NCBI RefSeq assembly: GCF_900103215.1
Contig: NZ_FNGV01000001.1
Span: 744,001 to 808,000 of the forward strand
Source: Kriegella aquimaris
GTDB taxonomy: Bacteria > Bacteroidota > Bacteroidia > Flavobacteriales > Flavobacteriaceae
Reading direction: 5' to 3'
Length of the DNA: 64,000 nucleotides
Each line of letters starts with the position of its first letter. The first letter of the stretch is position 1. Position numbers and translations under genes: made by a program. Shown here one piece after another: positions 45,352 to 55,637 of this stretch. The notes beneath the pieces are model-generated. The model was not told the origin of the DNA, ran no database searches, and saw only the letters and a program-made list of their open reading frames with translations.

Positions 45352-46443
45352 ATGAACAAAGAATCAAAAATCTACGTAGCTGGTCATAGAGGTCTGGTTG
45401 GCAGTGCCATTGTTGCTAATTTAAAGAACAAAGGTTATCATAACATTATAACAAGAACCCATTCGGAACTTGATTTAAAAAGTTCGGAATCTGTAAGGGA
45501 TTTCTTTGAATCCGAAAAGCCGCATTATGTGATTTTGGCGGCGGCGAAAGTTGGAGGAATTGTTGCTAACAATACCTATAGAGCTGATTTTATATATGAA
45601 AATTTGATGATTCAAAACAATGTTATTCATCAGAGTTACTTACATAATGTAAAAAAGCTTCTTTTTTTGGGTAGCACCTGTATCTATCCCAAGAACTGCC
45701 CACAACCTATGAAAGAAGATTATTTGCTCACCGATGTACTTGAATACACAAACGAACCCTATGCAATAGCGAAGATTGCAGGTATTAAAATGTGTGAAAG
45801 CTACAATTTGCAATACGGTACTAATTTCATTTCTGTTATGCCGACCAATCTTTATGGTCCCAACGACAACTTTGATTTGGAAAAATCTCATGTGCTCCCG
45901 GCATTAGTCAGAAAAATTCTTCTTGGCAAGGCTTTGGAAAATAATGACTGGAAGACAATTAATGAAGACTTGAACAAGTTGCCTATTGAAACAGTAAATG
46001 GTGAAAGTGGTCAAGAAATGATTATTGCGAAGTTAGCGGAATACGGTATAATTAAAACAGCTAGCGGTGAAGTGCATGTTGAAATCTGGGGAAGTGGTAA
46101 ACCTATGCGTGAATTTTTGTGGTCAGAAGACATGGCCGACGCCTGTGTTTTTTTAATGGAGAATAGAAATTTTGAGGACACCTATGTCCAAAATTCTAAA
46201 GAAATAAGAAATACTCATATCAATATTGGAACTGGAAAAGACATTTCCATTTCTGATTTGGCGGCAATGGTAAAAAAAGTAGTTGGATTTAATGGTGATT
46301 TTAAATTCAACACCGAAAAGCCCGATGGCACCATGAAAAAATTGACAGATGTTTCCAAGCTTAATACACTAGGTTGGAAACATACCATTGACCTTGAGGA
46401 GGGTATAAAGAGGCAATACCAATGGTATGTTTCAACTAAATAA
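45352..46443 (+). CDS. fcl: GDP-L-fucose synthase
   Basis: 363 residues. Motifs: AGHRGLVGSAIVANL, AAAKVGGIVANNTY, GSTCIYPKNCPQPMKEDYL, Y-A-I-A-K for catalysis, MPTNLYGPNDNFD and GSGKPMREFLWSEDMADACV. The protein is about 45 residues longer than the E. coli enzyme owing to an insertion near 195-240 (NEDLNKLPIETVNGES), which I have seen as common in Bacteroidota homologs. It epimerises and reduces the Gmd product to GDP-L-fucose. Two bp separate it from gmd. Confidence 0.96.
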   Translation: MNKESKIYVAGHRGLVGSAIVANLKNKGYHNIITRTHSELDLKSSESVRDFFESEKPHYVILAAAKVGGIVANNTYRADFIYENLMIQNNVIHQSYLHNVKKLLFLGSTCIYPKNCPQPMKEDYLLTDVLEYTNEPYAIAKIAGIKMCESYNLQYGTNFISVMPTNLYGPNDNFDLEKSHVLPALVRKILLGKALENNDWKTINEDLNKLPIETVNGESGQEMIIAKLAEYGIIKTASGEVHVEIWGSGKPMREFLWSEDMADACVFLMENRNFEDTYVQNSKEIRNTHINIGTGKDISISDLAAMVKKVVGFNGDFKFNTEKPDGTMKKLTDVSKLNTLGWKHTIDLEEGIKRQYQWYVSTK

Positions 46444-46517
46444 TGTCATTATCCTTAAAAAACCTAGACATTACAATGAACTTCTGTTCGTCTTTCTGTT
46501 CAGAAAAATAATTCGGG

Positions 46518-47954
46518 ATGGGACTTGGTGATAAAATGTTCAAAGGAATGGCGTGGAGTGCGGTTGAACGTCTTTCTGTACAAGCCATGCAATTCATTAT
46601 TGGCATCGTACTCGCTCGTATTCTTACCCCCGAAGAGTATGGTATTATCGGGATTTTGATTGTATTTATTGCAATTTCACAAGTATTTATCGACAGTGGT
46701 TTCACAAAGGCTTTGATACAAAAGCAAAACCGTACCGAAGATGATATCTCTACGGTGTTCCTATTCAATATTGCCATTGGATCACTTTGTTATGCGTTGT
46801 TATGGATATCAGCGCCTTTCATCGCCGATTTTTATGAGCTTGATAAGCTTAACATATTGCTAAGAGTCTTGGCATTGTCACTGATAGTAAATGCCCTCTT
46901 CACGGTTCCGATTACGCTATATACAATTAACCTTGATTTTAAGGTTTTAACGAAAGTCAATTTTTCCGCGGTTATCATCTCAGGTGCCGTTGCCATTTAT
47001 ATGGCTTTTTCTGGTTACGGGGTGTGGGCTTTAGTGGCACAAACTTTGATAAAATCCGTTGTAGTAGCCTTGTTGATGTGGTTTGGTTTAAAATGGAAAC
47101 CCAACTGGGTTTTTTCGAAAACCTCGTTAAGGGGATTATTTCGATATGGGTCCAATTTACTTGCATCCTCCCTACTAAATGTAGCGGTAAACAAATCTTA
47201 TGAACTCGTTATTGCAAAAATTAGCAGTGCTCAAGATTTAGGTTACTACACGAGAGGCACACAGTTTTCAGATTACGTTTATGGTATAATGAGCTCTGTA
47301 TTAGAAAGGGTCTTATTGCCTGGGCTTTCAGGATTACAAGATCAAATTATTATTCTGGTCAAGCATACGAGAAGTATTATTAGGGCAACAGCATTATTGG
47401 TTGTGCCCATCTTCTTGTTTTTAACCGTGATCGCAGAACCTTTAATTCGATTTCTATTAACGGAGAAGTGGATGCCAGCGGTTCCGATTATGCAACTTTT
47501 TTGTATCGCCCGGGCCATAACTATTATTTCGGGCATCAATGTAAATCTGCTATATGTAATCGGGAGAACAGATTTAGCGCTAAAACAGCAATATGCCAAA
47601 CTCTCCATACGCGTTGTTCTATTGGTGATTGCACTGAAGTATGGTATTGTATATATTGCGATGGCAGAACTAGCATCAACTACCATTCATTTTTTTATAA
47701 ATACGCATTATCCCGGAAAAATTATGAAATATGGGGCTTTTCAGCAGATCAAAGATATGATCCCAATTATTATCTCAGGTATCATTATGGCAGCTGCGGT
47801 ATATTTTGCAAATTACTATATAGATAATGATATACTAAAGCTTGGCATAGCTCCCGTTATAGCCATACCCGTTTATTTTCTTTTCATACATTTATTCAAG
47901 GTTAAGGAACTCAAAATGATTTTAGATAAAACAAGAGGTCTATTTAAGAGATAA
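46518..47954 (+). CDS. Wzx-type polysaccharide flippase (WzxC-like)
   Basis: 478 residues with 12-14 hydrophobic helices. The N-terminus (MFKGMAWSAVERLSVQAMQFIIGIVLARILTPEEYG, read in short blocks) and the FIDSGFTKALIQK segment are typical of the WzxC/MATE-like lipopolysaccharide flippases. It would move undecaprenyl-linked repeats from the cytoplasmic to the periplasmic face. It differs in family from the MurJ-like flippase at 18707-20044, supporting two separate export units. The GT4 gene starts 25 bp downstream. Confidence 0.9.
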   Translation: MGLGDKMFKGMAWSAVERLSVQAMQFIIGIVLARILTPEEYGIIGILIVFIAISQVFIDSGFTKALIQKQNRTEDDISTVFLFNIAIGSLCYALLWISAPFIADFYELDKLNILLRVLALSLIVNALFTVPITLYTINLDFKVLTKVNFSAVIISGAVAIYMAFSGYGVWALVAQTLIKSVVVALLMWFGLKWKPNWVFSKTSLRGLFRYGSNLLASSLLNVAVNKSYELVIAKISSAQDLGYYTRGTQFSDYVYGIMSSVLERVLLPGLSGLQDQIIILVKHTRSIIRATALLVVPIFLFLTVIAEPLIRFLLTEKWMPAVPIMQLFCIARAITIISGINVNLLYVIGRTDLALKQQYAKLSIRVVLLVIALKYGIVYIAMAELASTTIHFFINTHYPGKIMKYGAFQQIKDMIPIIISGIIMAAAVYFANYYIDNDILKLGIAPVIAIPVYFLFIHLFKVKELKMILDKTRGLFKR

Positions 47955-47979
47955 TCCTACAGTTCAAACAATAGTTAAA

Positions 47980-49092
47980 ATGAAAAACAAAATCTGTTGC
48001 ATTTTTAATATTGGCTCGCATTATCGCGAATCTATATATACCTTGATGGATCAAGAGCTCCAATGCGACTTTTATATGGGTGATACTGTTTTCAAGCCTT
48101 TAAAGACAATGGATTATAATTCTTTAAAGGGATACCGAAAAACAATTAAAAATAAAAAAAGTATTATAAAAGGCTATATTTGGCAACAAGGTGTTTGGAG
48201 GTTGGTTTTTAAACCTTACAAAAGCTACATTATTAACAGTTCACCGTATTATTTGTCTAACTGGATTGTTCTCATTCTGGCTAAAATATTAGGAAAAAAA
48301 ACCTATGCTTGGACACATGGCATTAAGGGAAGTTCATCTAAAAAACAAATGATACTTCAAAAAAACTTCTATCGGTTGTTTGATAAAATATTTCTTTATG
48401 GCGACCAAGGACAACGGTTAATGATTGAGCAAGGTTTTGATAAAGACAAACTGGTATTACTTTATAATTCCCTAGATTACAAAAAACAACTGGTCGTTCG
48501 TAATAAACTAAAACCGTCGGATGTCTACAAGAAATACTTTAATAATGACTTTCCCGTTCTTATATATATTGGAAGAATCCAAACTTCTAAAAAGGTGAAT
48601 TTATTGGTAGAAGCATTAAAAAATTTGAGAGAAAAAGATATACCCTGTAATTTAGTTGTTGTCGGGGAAGATATAGATGATAACGACATTCCCAAATTAG
48701 TTAAAAAATACAACATAGATAAAAATGTATGGTTTTACGGTCCATGTTATAAAGAAGAACTAATTGGGCCTTTACTTTACAATGCAGATGTTTGTGTTTC
48801 TCCAGGATTGATAGGTCTTACAGCTATACACTCGCTAACCTATGGAACACCCGTTATTACCAGTGATAACTTTTATGGCCACGGACCTGAATTCGAAGCA
48901 ATAAAACCCGGACTTACAGGAGACTTTTTTGAAGAAGGTAATTTGGATGACCTTGTGCTTAAAATCAATAATTGGATTAACCTTGATAAGTCGTCCCGTA
49001 ATAAAACCAGACTTGAGGCCTATCGGTTGGTGGATGACAAGTATAATCCCTTTTATCAAATTAATGTTCTAAAAAAAGTCCTGCAGTCATGA
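47980..49092 (+). CDS. Glycosyltransferase family 4
   Basis: 370 residues, GT-B. The N-terminal part is unusual (CCIFNIGSHYRESIYTLMDQ) with a WTHGIKGSSSKKQ acceptor-side block; the donor side has YIGRIQTSKKVNLLVEAL and GLIGLTAIHSLTYGTPVIT in place of a textbook E-x7-E motif, then GHGPEFEAIKPG. This form is seen in Bacteroidota capsule loci; linkage unknown. The stop overlaps the next GT4 start by 4 bp (ATGA). Confidence 0.83.
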   Translation: MKNKICCIFNIGSHYRESIYTLMDQELQCDFYMGDTVFKPLKTMDYNSLKGYRKTIKNKKSIIKGYIWQQGVWRLVFKPYKSYIINSSPYYLSNWIVLILAKILGKKTYAWTHGIKGSSSKKQMILQKNFYRLFDKIFLYGDQGQRLMIEQGFDKDKLVLLYNSLDYKKQLVVRNKLKPSDVYKKYFNNDFPVLIYIGRIQTSKKVNLLVEALKNLREKDIPCNLVVVGEDIDDNDIPKLVKKYNIDKNVWFYGPCYKEELIGPLLYNADVCVSPGLIGLTAIHSLTYGTPVITSDNFYGHGPEFEAIKPGLTGDFFEEGNLDDLVLKINNWINLDKSSRNKTRLEAYRLVDDKYNPFYQINVLKKVLQS

Positions 49093-50363
49093 AGGTACTT
49101 TGGGTTACAAACACCATATTCCCTCAACTATCCGAAGCCCTTGGAAAAAGTGCTCCTGTAGTTGGTGGCTGGATGTATGGTTTAGCCAGAGATTTGACAG
49201 AAGAAGGGTTGTCGTTGAGTATTGTCACTGTTAGACCAAAAATGCAATTCTCGCAACATACAATCGATGGAACCAATTATCTTTTACTCCCAGGAGCAAA
49301 GCCAATAACCGAATATGACGAAACATTGGAAAAACAATGGAAAAAAATCATTGAAGATATTTCACCTGATATAGTTCATATCCATGGTACCGAATATGCC
49401 CACGGTCTCTCATTAATGAAAGTATACCCTAACTTGAGATATGTTATTTCGATACAGGGAATGACCAGTATAATAAGTAGATACTATTATGCTGGGATTA
49501 GTATGAAAGAAATTATCAAAAATATTACTCTTAGGGATATTCTAAAAGGTGATGGAATAATTGGCAATAAAATAAAATTTAAAAAAAGAGGGCATAAAAT
49601 AGAACAAAACTACCTGAAATTAGTAAAAAATATAATAGGTAGAACTCAATGGGATCATGACCATGTAAAGACTATTAATTCTAATGTAAATTATCATTTC
49701 TGCAATGAATCATTGAGAAATAGCTTCTACAGGTCTAAAAAATGGGATATAGACGACAAAGAAGACCATACTATTTTTTTAAGTCAAGCAAGCTATACCA
49801 TAAAGGGTGTACACAAAGTGCTTGAAGCCGTGTATTTTATAAAATCATATTTTCCTAATTTAAAAATACGCGTTGCCGGGACAAATATTCTTAAGAATTC
49901 AATTGGAATAAAAGGAAAGTTAACCAAAAAGGGATATCATAAATATATAAGCAGGCTGGTTAAAAAACTAGATTTACAACAACATATAGTCTTCTTGGGT
50001 TTTCTCGATGAAGAACAAATGATAAATGAATATTTAAATTGTCATGTATTTATCTGTCCGTCAAGTATAGAAAACAGTCCAAATTCATTAGGTGAGGCTC
50101 AGATATTAGGCGTTCCCTGTATCGCATCATATGTCGGAGGAGTCCCCGATTCAGTAAAACATGGTGAAACAGGCCTTCTTTATCGTTTTGAGGAAGTTGA
50201 AATGTTAGCACAATCTATAAAAAGTATTTTTGACGATGAAAAATTAGCAAAAAAGCTTTCAGAAAACGGCATCTTAGCGGCTTCAGAACGACATAATCGC
50301 AAGAATAATATGAACACCATGCTCTCTATTTATAATAGTATTTCAAAAAGTGAATTTAACTAA
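49089..50363 (+). CDS. Glycosyltransferase family 4
   Basis: 424 residues. GT-B with VVGGWMYGLARDLTEEGL at the acceptor side, HIHGTEYAHGLSLMKVYP, SIQGMTSIISRYYYAG, and donor-side blocks FLSQASYTIKGVHKVLEA and CPSSIENSPNSLGEAQILGVP. It overlaps the upstream GT4 by 4 bp and is followed 9 bp later by an acyltransferase gene. Donor unknown. Confidence 0.86.
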   Translation: MKVLWVTNTIFPQLSEALGKSAPVVGGWMYGLARDLTEEGLSLSIVTVRPKMQFSQHTIDGTNYLLLPGAKPITEYDETLEKQWKKIIEDISPDIVHIHGTEYAHGLSLMKVYPNLRYVISIQGMTSIISRYYYAGISMKEIIKNITLRDILKGDGIIGNKIKFKKRGHKIEQNYLKLVKNIIGRTQWDHDHVKTINSNVNYHFCNESLRNSFYRSKKWDIDDKEDHTIFLSQASYTIKGVHKVLEAVYFIKSYFPNLKIRVAGTNILKNSIGIKGKLTKKGYHKYISRLVKKLDLQQHIVFLGFLDEEQMINEYLNCHVFICPSSIENSPNSLGEAQILGVPCIASYVGGVPDSVKHGETGLLYRFEEVEMLAQSIKSIFDDEKLAKKLSENGILAASERHNRKNNMNTMLSIYNSISKSEFN

Positions 50364-50372
50364 TAAAATTAC

Positions 50373-50984
50373 ATGGTAGGCCTACTTAAGAAACTTGTTA
50401 TATTTTTATCTAATACTAAAAATTTTTGGTATAATAGGTTGATTTTTAAATATAAAAAAGTTAACTGTAGTGACTTTCCAAGAATATACGGTGAAATTTT
50501 TATCAGAAATCAAGGTAGTATTTCAATTGGTAAAAATGTTTCATTCAATTCCGGACCTTATGCCAACCCTATCGGAGGAGACACCAGAATGACTTTAATA
50601 GTGGGGAAATCTGCCATTTTAAATATTGGAAATGGAACGGGCATTTCGAACTCAACAGTAATTTGCCTAGAAAATATAAGCATTGGTAACAATGTCAAAA
50701 TAGGGGGTAGTGTTAAAATTTATGATACAGATTTTCATTCACTAGACCCTGAAAACAGAAAAATAAAAGAAAAAGACATACCAAAAACGAAACCTGTTGT
50801 AATCAATGACAACTCATTTATTGGAGCGCACAGTATTATTCTAAAAGGTGTTACTATAGGTGAAAACAGCATAATTGGCGCTGGATCCGTAGTCACGAAA
50901 TCAGTCCCTTCTGGGGAAATTTGGGCAGGGAATCCAGCTAAATTCATAAGAAGTATTCCAAATTCAAAAGATAAACTTACCTAA
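50373..50984 (+). CDS. Hexapeptide-repeat O-acetyltransferase
   Basis: 203 residues. Left-handed beta-helix repeats run through most of the protein (ISIGKNVSFNSG, NIGNGTGISNSTVIC, SIGNNVKIGGSVKIYDTDFH, IGAHSIILKGVTIGENSIIGAGSVVTK, IWAGNPAKFIRSI), with the catalytic-type His in YDTDFHSL. Family members acetylate sugars with acetyl-CoA. Its stop shares one base with the start of the polymerase (TAATG), so translation is coupled. Confidence 0.88.
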   Translation: MVGLLKKLVIFLSNTKNFWYNRLIFKYKKVNCSDFPRIYGEIFIRNQGSISIGKNVSFNSGPYANPIGGDTRMTLIVGKSAILNIGNGTGISNSTVICLENISIGNNVKIGGSVKIYDTDFHSLDPENRKIKEKDIPKTKPVVINDNSFIGAHSIILKGVTIGENSIIGAGSVVTKSVPSGEIWAGNPAKFIRSIPNSKDKLT

Positions 50985-52204
50985 TGATTTCAATACTCAC
51001 ATATATTCAGCATATAGGCTGGCCCATAGTCGCTCTATTTGCTTTCTTTCTATTAAATCCTTTTGACTTAGGGTATTTAGCTGGGTATCTGTTGGTACCT
51101 ATCATATATACTCGTGGTGATTTTATTAAAACAAACCTTGATTCTTCTTTTTTCATTCTTTTTATTTTTTCTGTAGTTTACGCCCTATTCTATAGTTTTG
51201 ACCCAAATATGCACATTCAAACGTTTGTGTTTTATATGTTCTTTCCTCCCACATTTTATCTTTTAGGAAAGTATTTTGTCATAAAAACCAAAACTGTTAG
51301 ACAACTCTATATTCTTTTCTTTATCGTTGCTTGTCTATATTCCTTTACCGCTTTGGCCTCTGTAGCATTAAATCTTGTAAAAGGTGGGTTTGCTCAATAT
51401 GATCGAACGATAGGAATTTTTTGGAATGGAAGGCTGGTTACGGCGACCTTAATGGCGGCCTTCTTTACCTATAACATGTGCATTCCTACGTTACTTTTAA
51501 TTCCCCAGAAAAAAATTAAATTGGTTTATAAACTTGGTGCGGTAGGTATATTTATCATTTCCCTACTTTGTACGTTCAGACTAGGAAGCAGAACCCAACT
51601 TGCTATTTGTATGCTCTCTATTGTTATGGGACTATTGTTTATAATACCCAAGCAATCGATAAAGCAGAACTTGAAACTTTTTGCTTTCATGATTATTATG
51701 GCCTTTGCTCTGCTGAAATTCGTGTCATTTGATTTGGATGCGGATTATCTATCAGTTTTGGGAAACAGATTACAAGAAAGTGAAGATACCGGCACTGCTG
51801 GGAACAGGTCTCAGCGTTGGGCAAAATCCTTAGCCAATTTATTTACCAAACCTTTTGGTTGGGAGCGAACGGAATTTGGGTATAGTCATAACCTTTGGTT
51901 AGATGTCGCACAATCTACAGGATTACTACCTTTTATACTTTTGCTGCTTTTCACAATTAAGAGTTCACTGAAAATTGTTAAAGTGATACTTGTCAAAAAT
52001 CAAAACCTACCATTTCAAACAATGGTGATTACTTATTTTATGGCCACGCATCTTCTGTTTTTTGTAGAACCCGTAATGCTAGGAGCCTTCTATATGTTCG
52101 TCTTATTTTGCTTCTTTCAAGGCGCCACGAACGTTTATGCCAAGAATTGGTTGAATAATGAAACTATTAGTTCTCCTGAACAAGATTCAAAATTAGTCCA
52201 ATAA
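50984..52204 (+). CDS. O-antigen ligase/polymerase family membrane protein (second Wzy-like)
   Basis: 406 residues, about 10-11 hydrophobic helices. A large loop ends in EFGYSHNLWLDVAQSTGLLPFILLL, with the family His-Asn motif, preceded by GNRSQRWAKSLANLFTKPFGW. Same family as 21457-22614 but little alike in sequence. Expected to polymerise the repeat units of the second locus. Start overlaps the acetyltransferase stop. A weak inverted repeat TTCCGTTT/AAACGGAA (52215-52240) without a T-run lies downstream. Confidence 0.85.
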   Translation: MISILTYIQHIGWPIVALFAFFLLNPFDLGYLAGYLLVPIIYTRGDFIKTNLDSSFFILFIFSVVYALFYSFDPNMHIQTFVFYMFFPPTFYLLGKYFVIKTKTVRQLYILFFIVACLYSFTALASVALNLVKGGFAQYDRTIGIFWNGRLVTATLMAAFFTYNMCIPTLLLIPQKKIKLVYKLGAVGIFIISLLCTFRLGSRTQLAICMLSIVMGLLFIIPKQSIKQNLKLFAFMIIMAFALLKFVSFDLDADYLSVLGNRLQESEDTGTAGNRSQRWAKSLANLFTKPFGWERTEFGYSHNLWLDVAQSTGLLPFILLLLFTIKSSLKIVKVILVKNQNLPFQTMVITYFMATHLLFFVEPVMLGAFYMFVLFCFFQGATNVYAKNWLNNETISSPEQDSKLVQ

Positions 52205-52254
52205 AAAGCGAACCTTCCGTTTTAAAAAAAATAAACGGAACAAAATGAGGCTTC

Positions 52255-53286
52255 ATGAATAGAAAAAAATTCTTATATCATATGCATTATTTCCGTGCAT
52301 TTGCAATACTGAATATAATGATGGATCATGTTTGGCTCTATCCCGTGCATCATGACAAGACTAACCCAGATGCCATTTTAATTGAATCTGCTCGAGAAGC
52401 TTTCTTCGGTGGCAGTACAATATATTTCATTATAATATCAGGGTTTCTTTTTCATCACCTCAAGTCTAAATTTACCTTTTCAAAATATTATATATCAAAG
52501 ATTAAAAATGTTGTTTCACCTTACGTATTTTTTTCTATTCTCATTCTCGCCCTTACAACATTCTTAGGTTCTGTGGTGAATTCTTCAATACCCGATTTTT
52601 TAGCGGATATTCCTAAAGTACTCATCCACGGAACAGCTCTAGGTCCATTCTGGTACATTCCTTTCATAATTCCCATTTTCATTGTTAGTCCACTACTTTT
52701 GAAAATTCCAGAAAAAATATTCATCAAATTTGTCCCGTTTATCTTTCTATTGCCCCTCTTAGGCACTAGAACCGGTACAACATTGAGTTTTGGTCTCTAT
52801 TTATACCTATTCCCTATTTATTTGATGGGTTTCTATTTATCAATGAACTATTCGCAAATAATGAGCAAGATTAGCCGCTATCGGACGCAGCTCGGTATTT
52901 TAGCGGTACTCGCCATAATTACTACTTTTTATCTTCGAATGGAGTCAATAGATGACATCAACAGGAATCTATATCAGTCAGTACTATATATTAAAAATAT
53001 ATCCATTTCATTGGTAGTGTTATCCCTTATGAAGAAAAGGGAGGAAAAAAGGTCAAGGTTATTGAACAGCTTGGCAAATTATAGTTTTGCTTTATTTTTC
53101 CTTCACGATTTTATAAACTACAAAGTTATCGCTGTATCAAGAAAAATAAGCTCCATTCTAGACTATAACTATACATTTATTTGGTCGTTAATATGGGCTT
53201 TATTCGTTATTTCCTTGACCTTGTTATTGTGTATATTAGGAAAAAAAATAACAGGAAAATATTCAAGACCTTTGATGGGTGCATAA
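52255..53286 (+). CDS. Acyltransferase family 3 membrane protein (OafA-like)
   Basis: 343 residues, about 10 hydrophobic helices. It begins HYFRAFAILNIMMDHVWLYP, the R and His positions expected for acyltransferase-3 proteins, and has FWYIPFIIPIFIVSPLLL as a further family block. These proteins move acyl groups, often acetyl, across the inner membrane onto polysaccharides. With the cytoplasmic-type acetyltransferases at 14.3 and 50.4 kb this suggests several O-acetyl decorations. Confidence 0.85.
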   Translation: MNRKKFLYHMHYFRAFAILNIMMDHVWLYPVHHDKTNPDAILIESAREAFFGGSTIYFIIISGFLFHHLKSKFTFSKYYISKIKNVVSPYVFFSILILALTTFLGSVVNSSIPDFLADIPKVLIHGTALGPFWYIPFIIPIFIVSPLLLKIPEKIFIKFVPFIFLLPLLGTRTGTTLSFGLYLYLFPIYLMGFYLSMNYSQIMSKISRYRTQLGILAVLAIITTFYLRMESIDDINRNLYQSVLYIKNISISLVVLSLMKKREEKRSRLLNSLANYSFALFFLHDFINYKVIAVSRKISSILDYNYTFIWSLIWALFVISLTLLLCILGKKITGKYSRPLMGA

Positions 53287-53358
53287 GTTTATGCTTATTT
53301 ACAAAGGATGGAAGATTGTTCTTTCAACAGTCTGTTGATTTAATAGAATATAAAAATA

Positions 53359-54534
53359 TTAGATTTTTATTTTTATTCTCTCGGCCAATAGATTTAACTG
53401 AACATTAAAATCAAACTCCTTTAATGCTCTTTTTTGAATTTGAAGACGTCTTTCAAACGAAAAATCTTCATGATTTATTGATGCAATGACCCTATTCAAA
53501 TCTTGATAATTTGATGATTCCGCAATCCAGCCTAACTCACAACTCATGATAATATCCTCACCTTCGCCCCCACCAAAATAAAGCATGGGAAGCCCCAATC
53601 TAGCGTATTCAAATATTTTCGAGGGTACCGATCCATAAATTCTATTTAACAGTGGTATTATTGTTATATCGTAACGCATTAAAGCACTGTGTAATTGGTT
53701 TCTCGAAACCGAACCATGGTATATTATAGGTAGTGTAGGATTCTCTTCAATAAACTTTTCTATTTTCGACTGCTCCGCTCCCGCTCCATAAATATGAAAC
53801 TCAATGTTGTCATAAATTAAATTTTCACATAGCTTATGAATCCCTTGAGCAATTCCAAGTAGTCCCGCGTACACAATTGTTATTCTTTGAGGTTGAATTC
53901 CTGTTTCGTTCAAGAATGGTGGTTCAAAATCTGGAAAATTTCGATATAAGACCGTTTCTTTGTTTGGAAATATAGAAGTAACATGAGTTAGTATTTCTTC
54001 ACTTTGCCCTAATATAAGGTCGGCCCTCTTATAGTTGATTCGTTCAATCTTCTCTAAGAGTCCGTAGCTGAAATTCTTTTTGAACGCACCCAATTCCAAT
54101 CCGGCTATTGGCCATAAATCACTTACGTTTAAAATAAGGTTACGACCTTTTCTCCTTAAGAAGAGCATACTGGTAAAGGCCACTAATAAAGGCGGTGACT
54201 GTACTATCACCAAGTTTGGCACCCTATTGGTAATGAAAAACCAAATAAGGCTTAAACTATACGATATCATTGCGAACAACCGTAATATTTTATTTTTTGA
54301 ATTACTGGCATATAACCAAAGACGGTGAACTTCTATATTATTCTCAACCGAAGTTTTTTTAAAAGCTCCCCTATAGTTATCAAATATGCGCCCGGTAGGA
54401 TAATTGGGTAGGGGCGTGATAACTGATACTTTGAAATCTTTTTTTGACAATCCTTCAGCAAGATGGTGAATCCGATTGGAAGCCGCACCCGATTCAGGTG
54501 GGTAATAACTCGTAATAATCAAGATTTCTCGCAT
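53359..54534 (-). CDS. Glycosyltransferase family 4 (WbuB-like)
   Basis: 391 residues. The start ILIITSYYPPESGAASNRIHHLAEGLS, TPLPNYPTGRIFDNYRG and NVSDLWPIAGLELGAFKK are typical of WbuB-like enzymes that transfer N-acetylfucosamine-type sugars. Donor side: YAGLLGIAQGIHKLC and SVPSKIFEYARLGLPMLYFGGGEG. It is second in a minus-strand pair with wecB, 8 bp apart, which suggests its donor derives from the 2-epimerase product (inference). Confidence 0.88.
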   Translation of the reverse strand: MREILIITSYYPPESGAASNRIHHLAEGLSKKDFKVSVITPLPNYPTGRIFDNYRGAFKKTSVENNIEVHRLWLYASNSKNKILRLFAMISYSLSLIWFFITNRVPNLVIVQSPPLLVAFTSMLFLRRKGRNLILNVSDLWPIAGLELGAFKKNFSYGLLEKIERINYKRADLILGQSEEILTHVTSIFPNKETVLYRNFPDFEPPFLNETGIQPQRITIVYAGLLGIAQGIHKLCENLIYDNIEFHIYGAGAEQSKIEKFIEENPTLPIIYHGSVSRNQLHSALMRYDITIIPLLNRIYGSVPSKIFEYARLGLPMLYFGGGEGEDIIMSCELGWIAESSNYQDLNRVIASINHEDFSFERRLQIQKRALKEFDFNVQLNLLAERIKIKI

Positions 54535-54542
54535 TTTACAAA

Positions 54543-55637
54543 CTATAAATTATATATGTCTGCTATTGCGTCTACAATTCTCTCGGCAGCATGACCATCC
54601 CATAGTTTTGGGATACTTCCTTTCTTCCAATTTCCTGAAAGCAGAACAGAAAAGGCTTCTTTAATTTTATCCGAATCACTTCCCACAAGAACATTCGTAC
54701 CAATTTCACAGGTTTCGGGGCGTTCGGTAGAATCTCTTAAGGTAATACAGGGGACATTCATTACCGTTGTCTCTTCTGTAATACCACCAGAATCCGTTAA
54801 GACTGCAAAAGCATTCTTTACTAAATAATTGAAATGTAGATACCCTAAAGGCTCAATAAAATGAAGGTTATCAAAATTCAAATTCAATCCTTCTAACAAC
54901 TTTTTAGTCCTAGGGTGTACCGGAAAAACAATAGGGAAATCCTTGCCCAAATCGACAAGCTGAGTTATTAAACCCTTCAGTTGATGCTCTTCATCAACAT
55001 TGCTAGGTCGGTGAAGAGTCATTACCATATATTTTTTGGCCTCTAGTTTCAATGCGTTCCAAACTGGAGGTTTTACCAATCGCGATTCGTTTTTGAGCAA
55101 TGTATCGATCATTACATTTCCTGTGAAAAAAATCTTATCATCAGAAACTCCAACTTTCTTCAAATTTTCATTAGCATAGGTCGAAGTTGTAAAAAAATAA
55201 TCAGTAAGACTATCTGTTACAATTCTATTGATTTCTTCAGGCATATTCATGTCACCTGATCTTATTCCAGCTTCTATGTGCGCAACATCAACTCCTGCTT
55301 TTTTTGCTACAATAGCACAGGCCATAGTGGACGTTACATCACCGACTACAACAACCAAATCACAAGGACTCTCTTCCAAGTATTTCTCAAAACCTATCAT
55401 TATGGCCGCCGTCTGTTCCGATTGAGTCCCACTTTTCACTTCGAGATTTGCATCAGGAAAAGGAATGTTTAATTCTTCGAAAAAAGTGCCACTTAAATTT
55501 TTATCATAGTGCTGACCTGTATGAACCAATTGATAAGTTATATCGTGACCTTGTTGTTTTTTATTGATAATTGCATCAATAATTGGGGCGATTTTCATAA
55601 AATTTGGTCGAGCTCCAGCAATAATAGTAATTCGCAT
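54543..55637 (-). CDS. wecB: UDP-N-acetylglucosamine 2-epimerase (non-hydrolysing)
   Basis: 364 residues. Diagnostic blocks: GARPNFMKIAPI, HTGQHYD, VVGDVTSTMACAIVAKKAG, HIEAGIRSGDMNMPEEINR, TLHRPSNVD, HPRTKK and LTDSGGITEE, as in WecB/MnaA. Converts UDP-GlcNAc to UDP-ManNAc in the cytoplasm. It may supply ManNAc, or ManNAcA if the TviB-like enzyme accepts it. Forms a minus-strand pair with the WbuB-like GT. Confidence 0.93.
   Translation of the reverse strand: MRITIIAGARPNFMKIAPIIDAIINKKQQGHDITYQLVHTGQHYDKNLSGTFFEELNIPFPDANLEVKSGTQSEQTAAIMIGFEKYLEESPCDLVVVVGDVTSTMACAIVAKKAGVDVAHIEAGIRSGDMNMPEEINRIVTDSLTDYFFTTSTYANENLKKVGVSDDKIFFTGNVMIDTLLKNESRLVKPPVWNALKLEAKKYMVMTLHRPSNVDEEHQLKGLITQLVDLGKDFPIVFPVHPRTKKLLEGLNLNFDNLHFIEPLGYLHFNYLVKNAFAVLTDSGGITEETTVMNVPCITLRDSTERPETCEIGTNVLVGSDSDKIKEAFSVLLSGNWKKGSIPKLWDGHAAERIVDAIADIYNL

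Noticed and set aside
52215-52240. Inverted repeat after the second polymerase gene as a terminator
   Set aside because: Only eight pairs and no T-run after it; the acyltransferase gene follows closely and may be co-transcribed.
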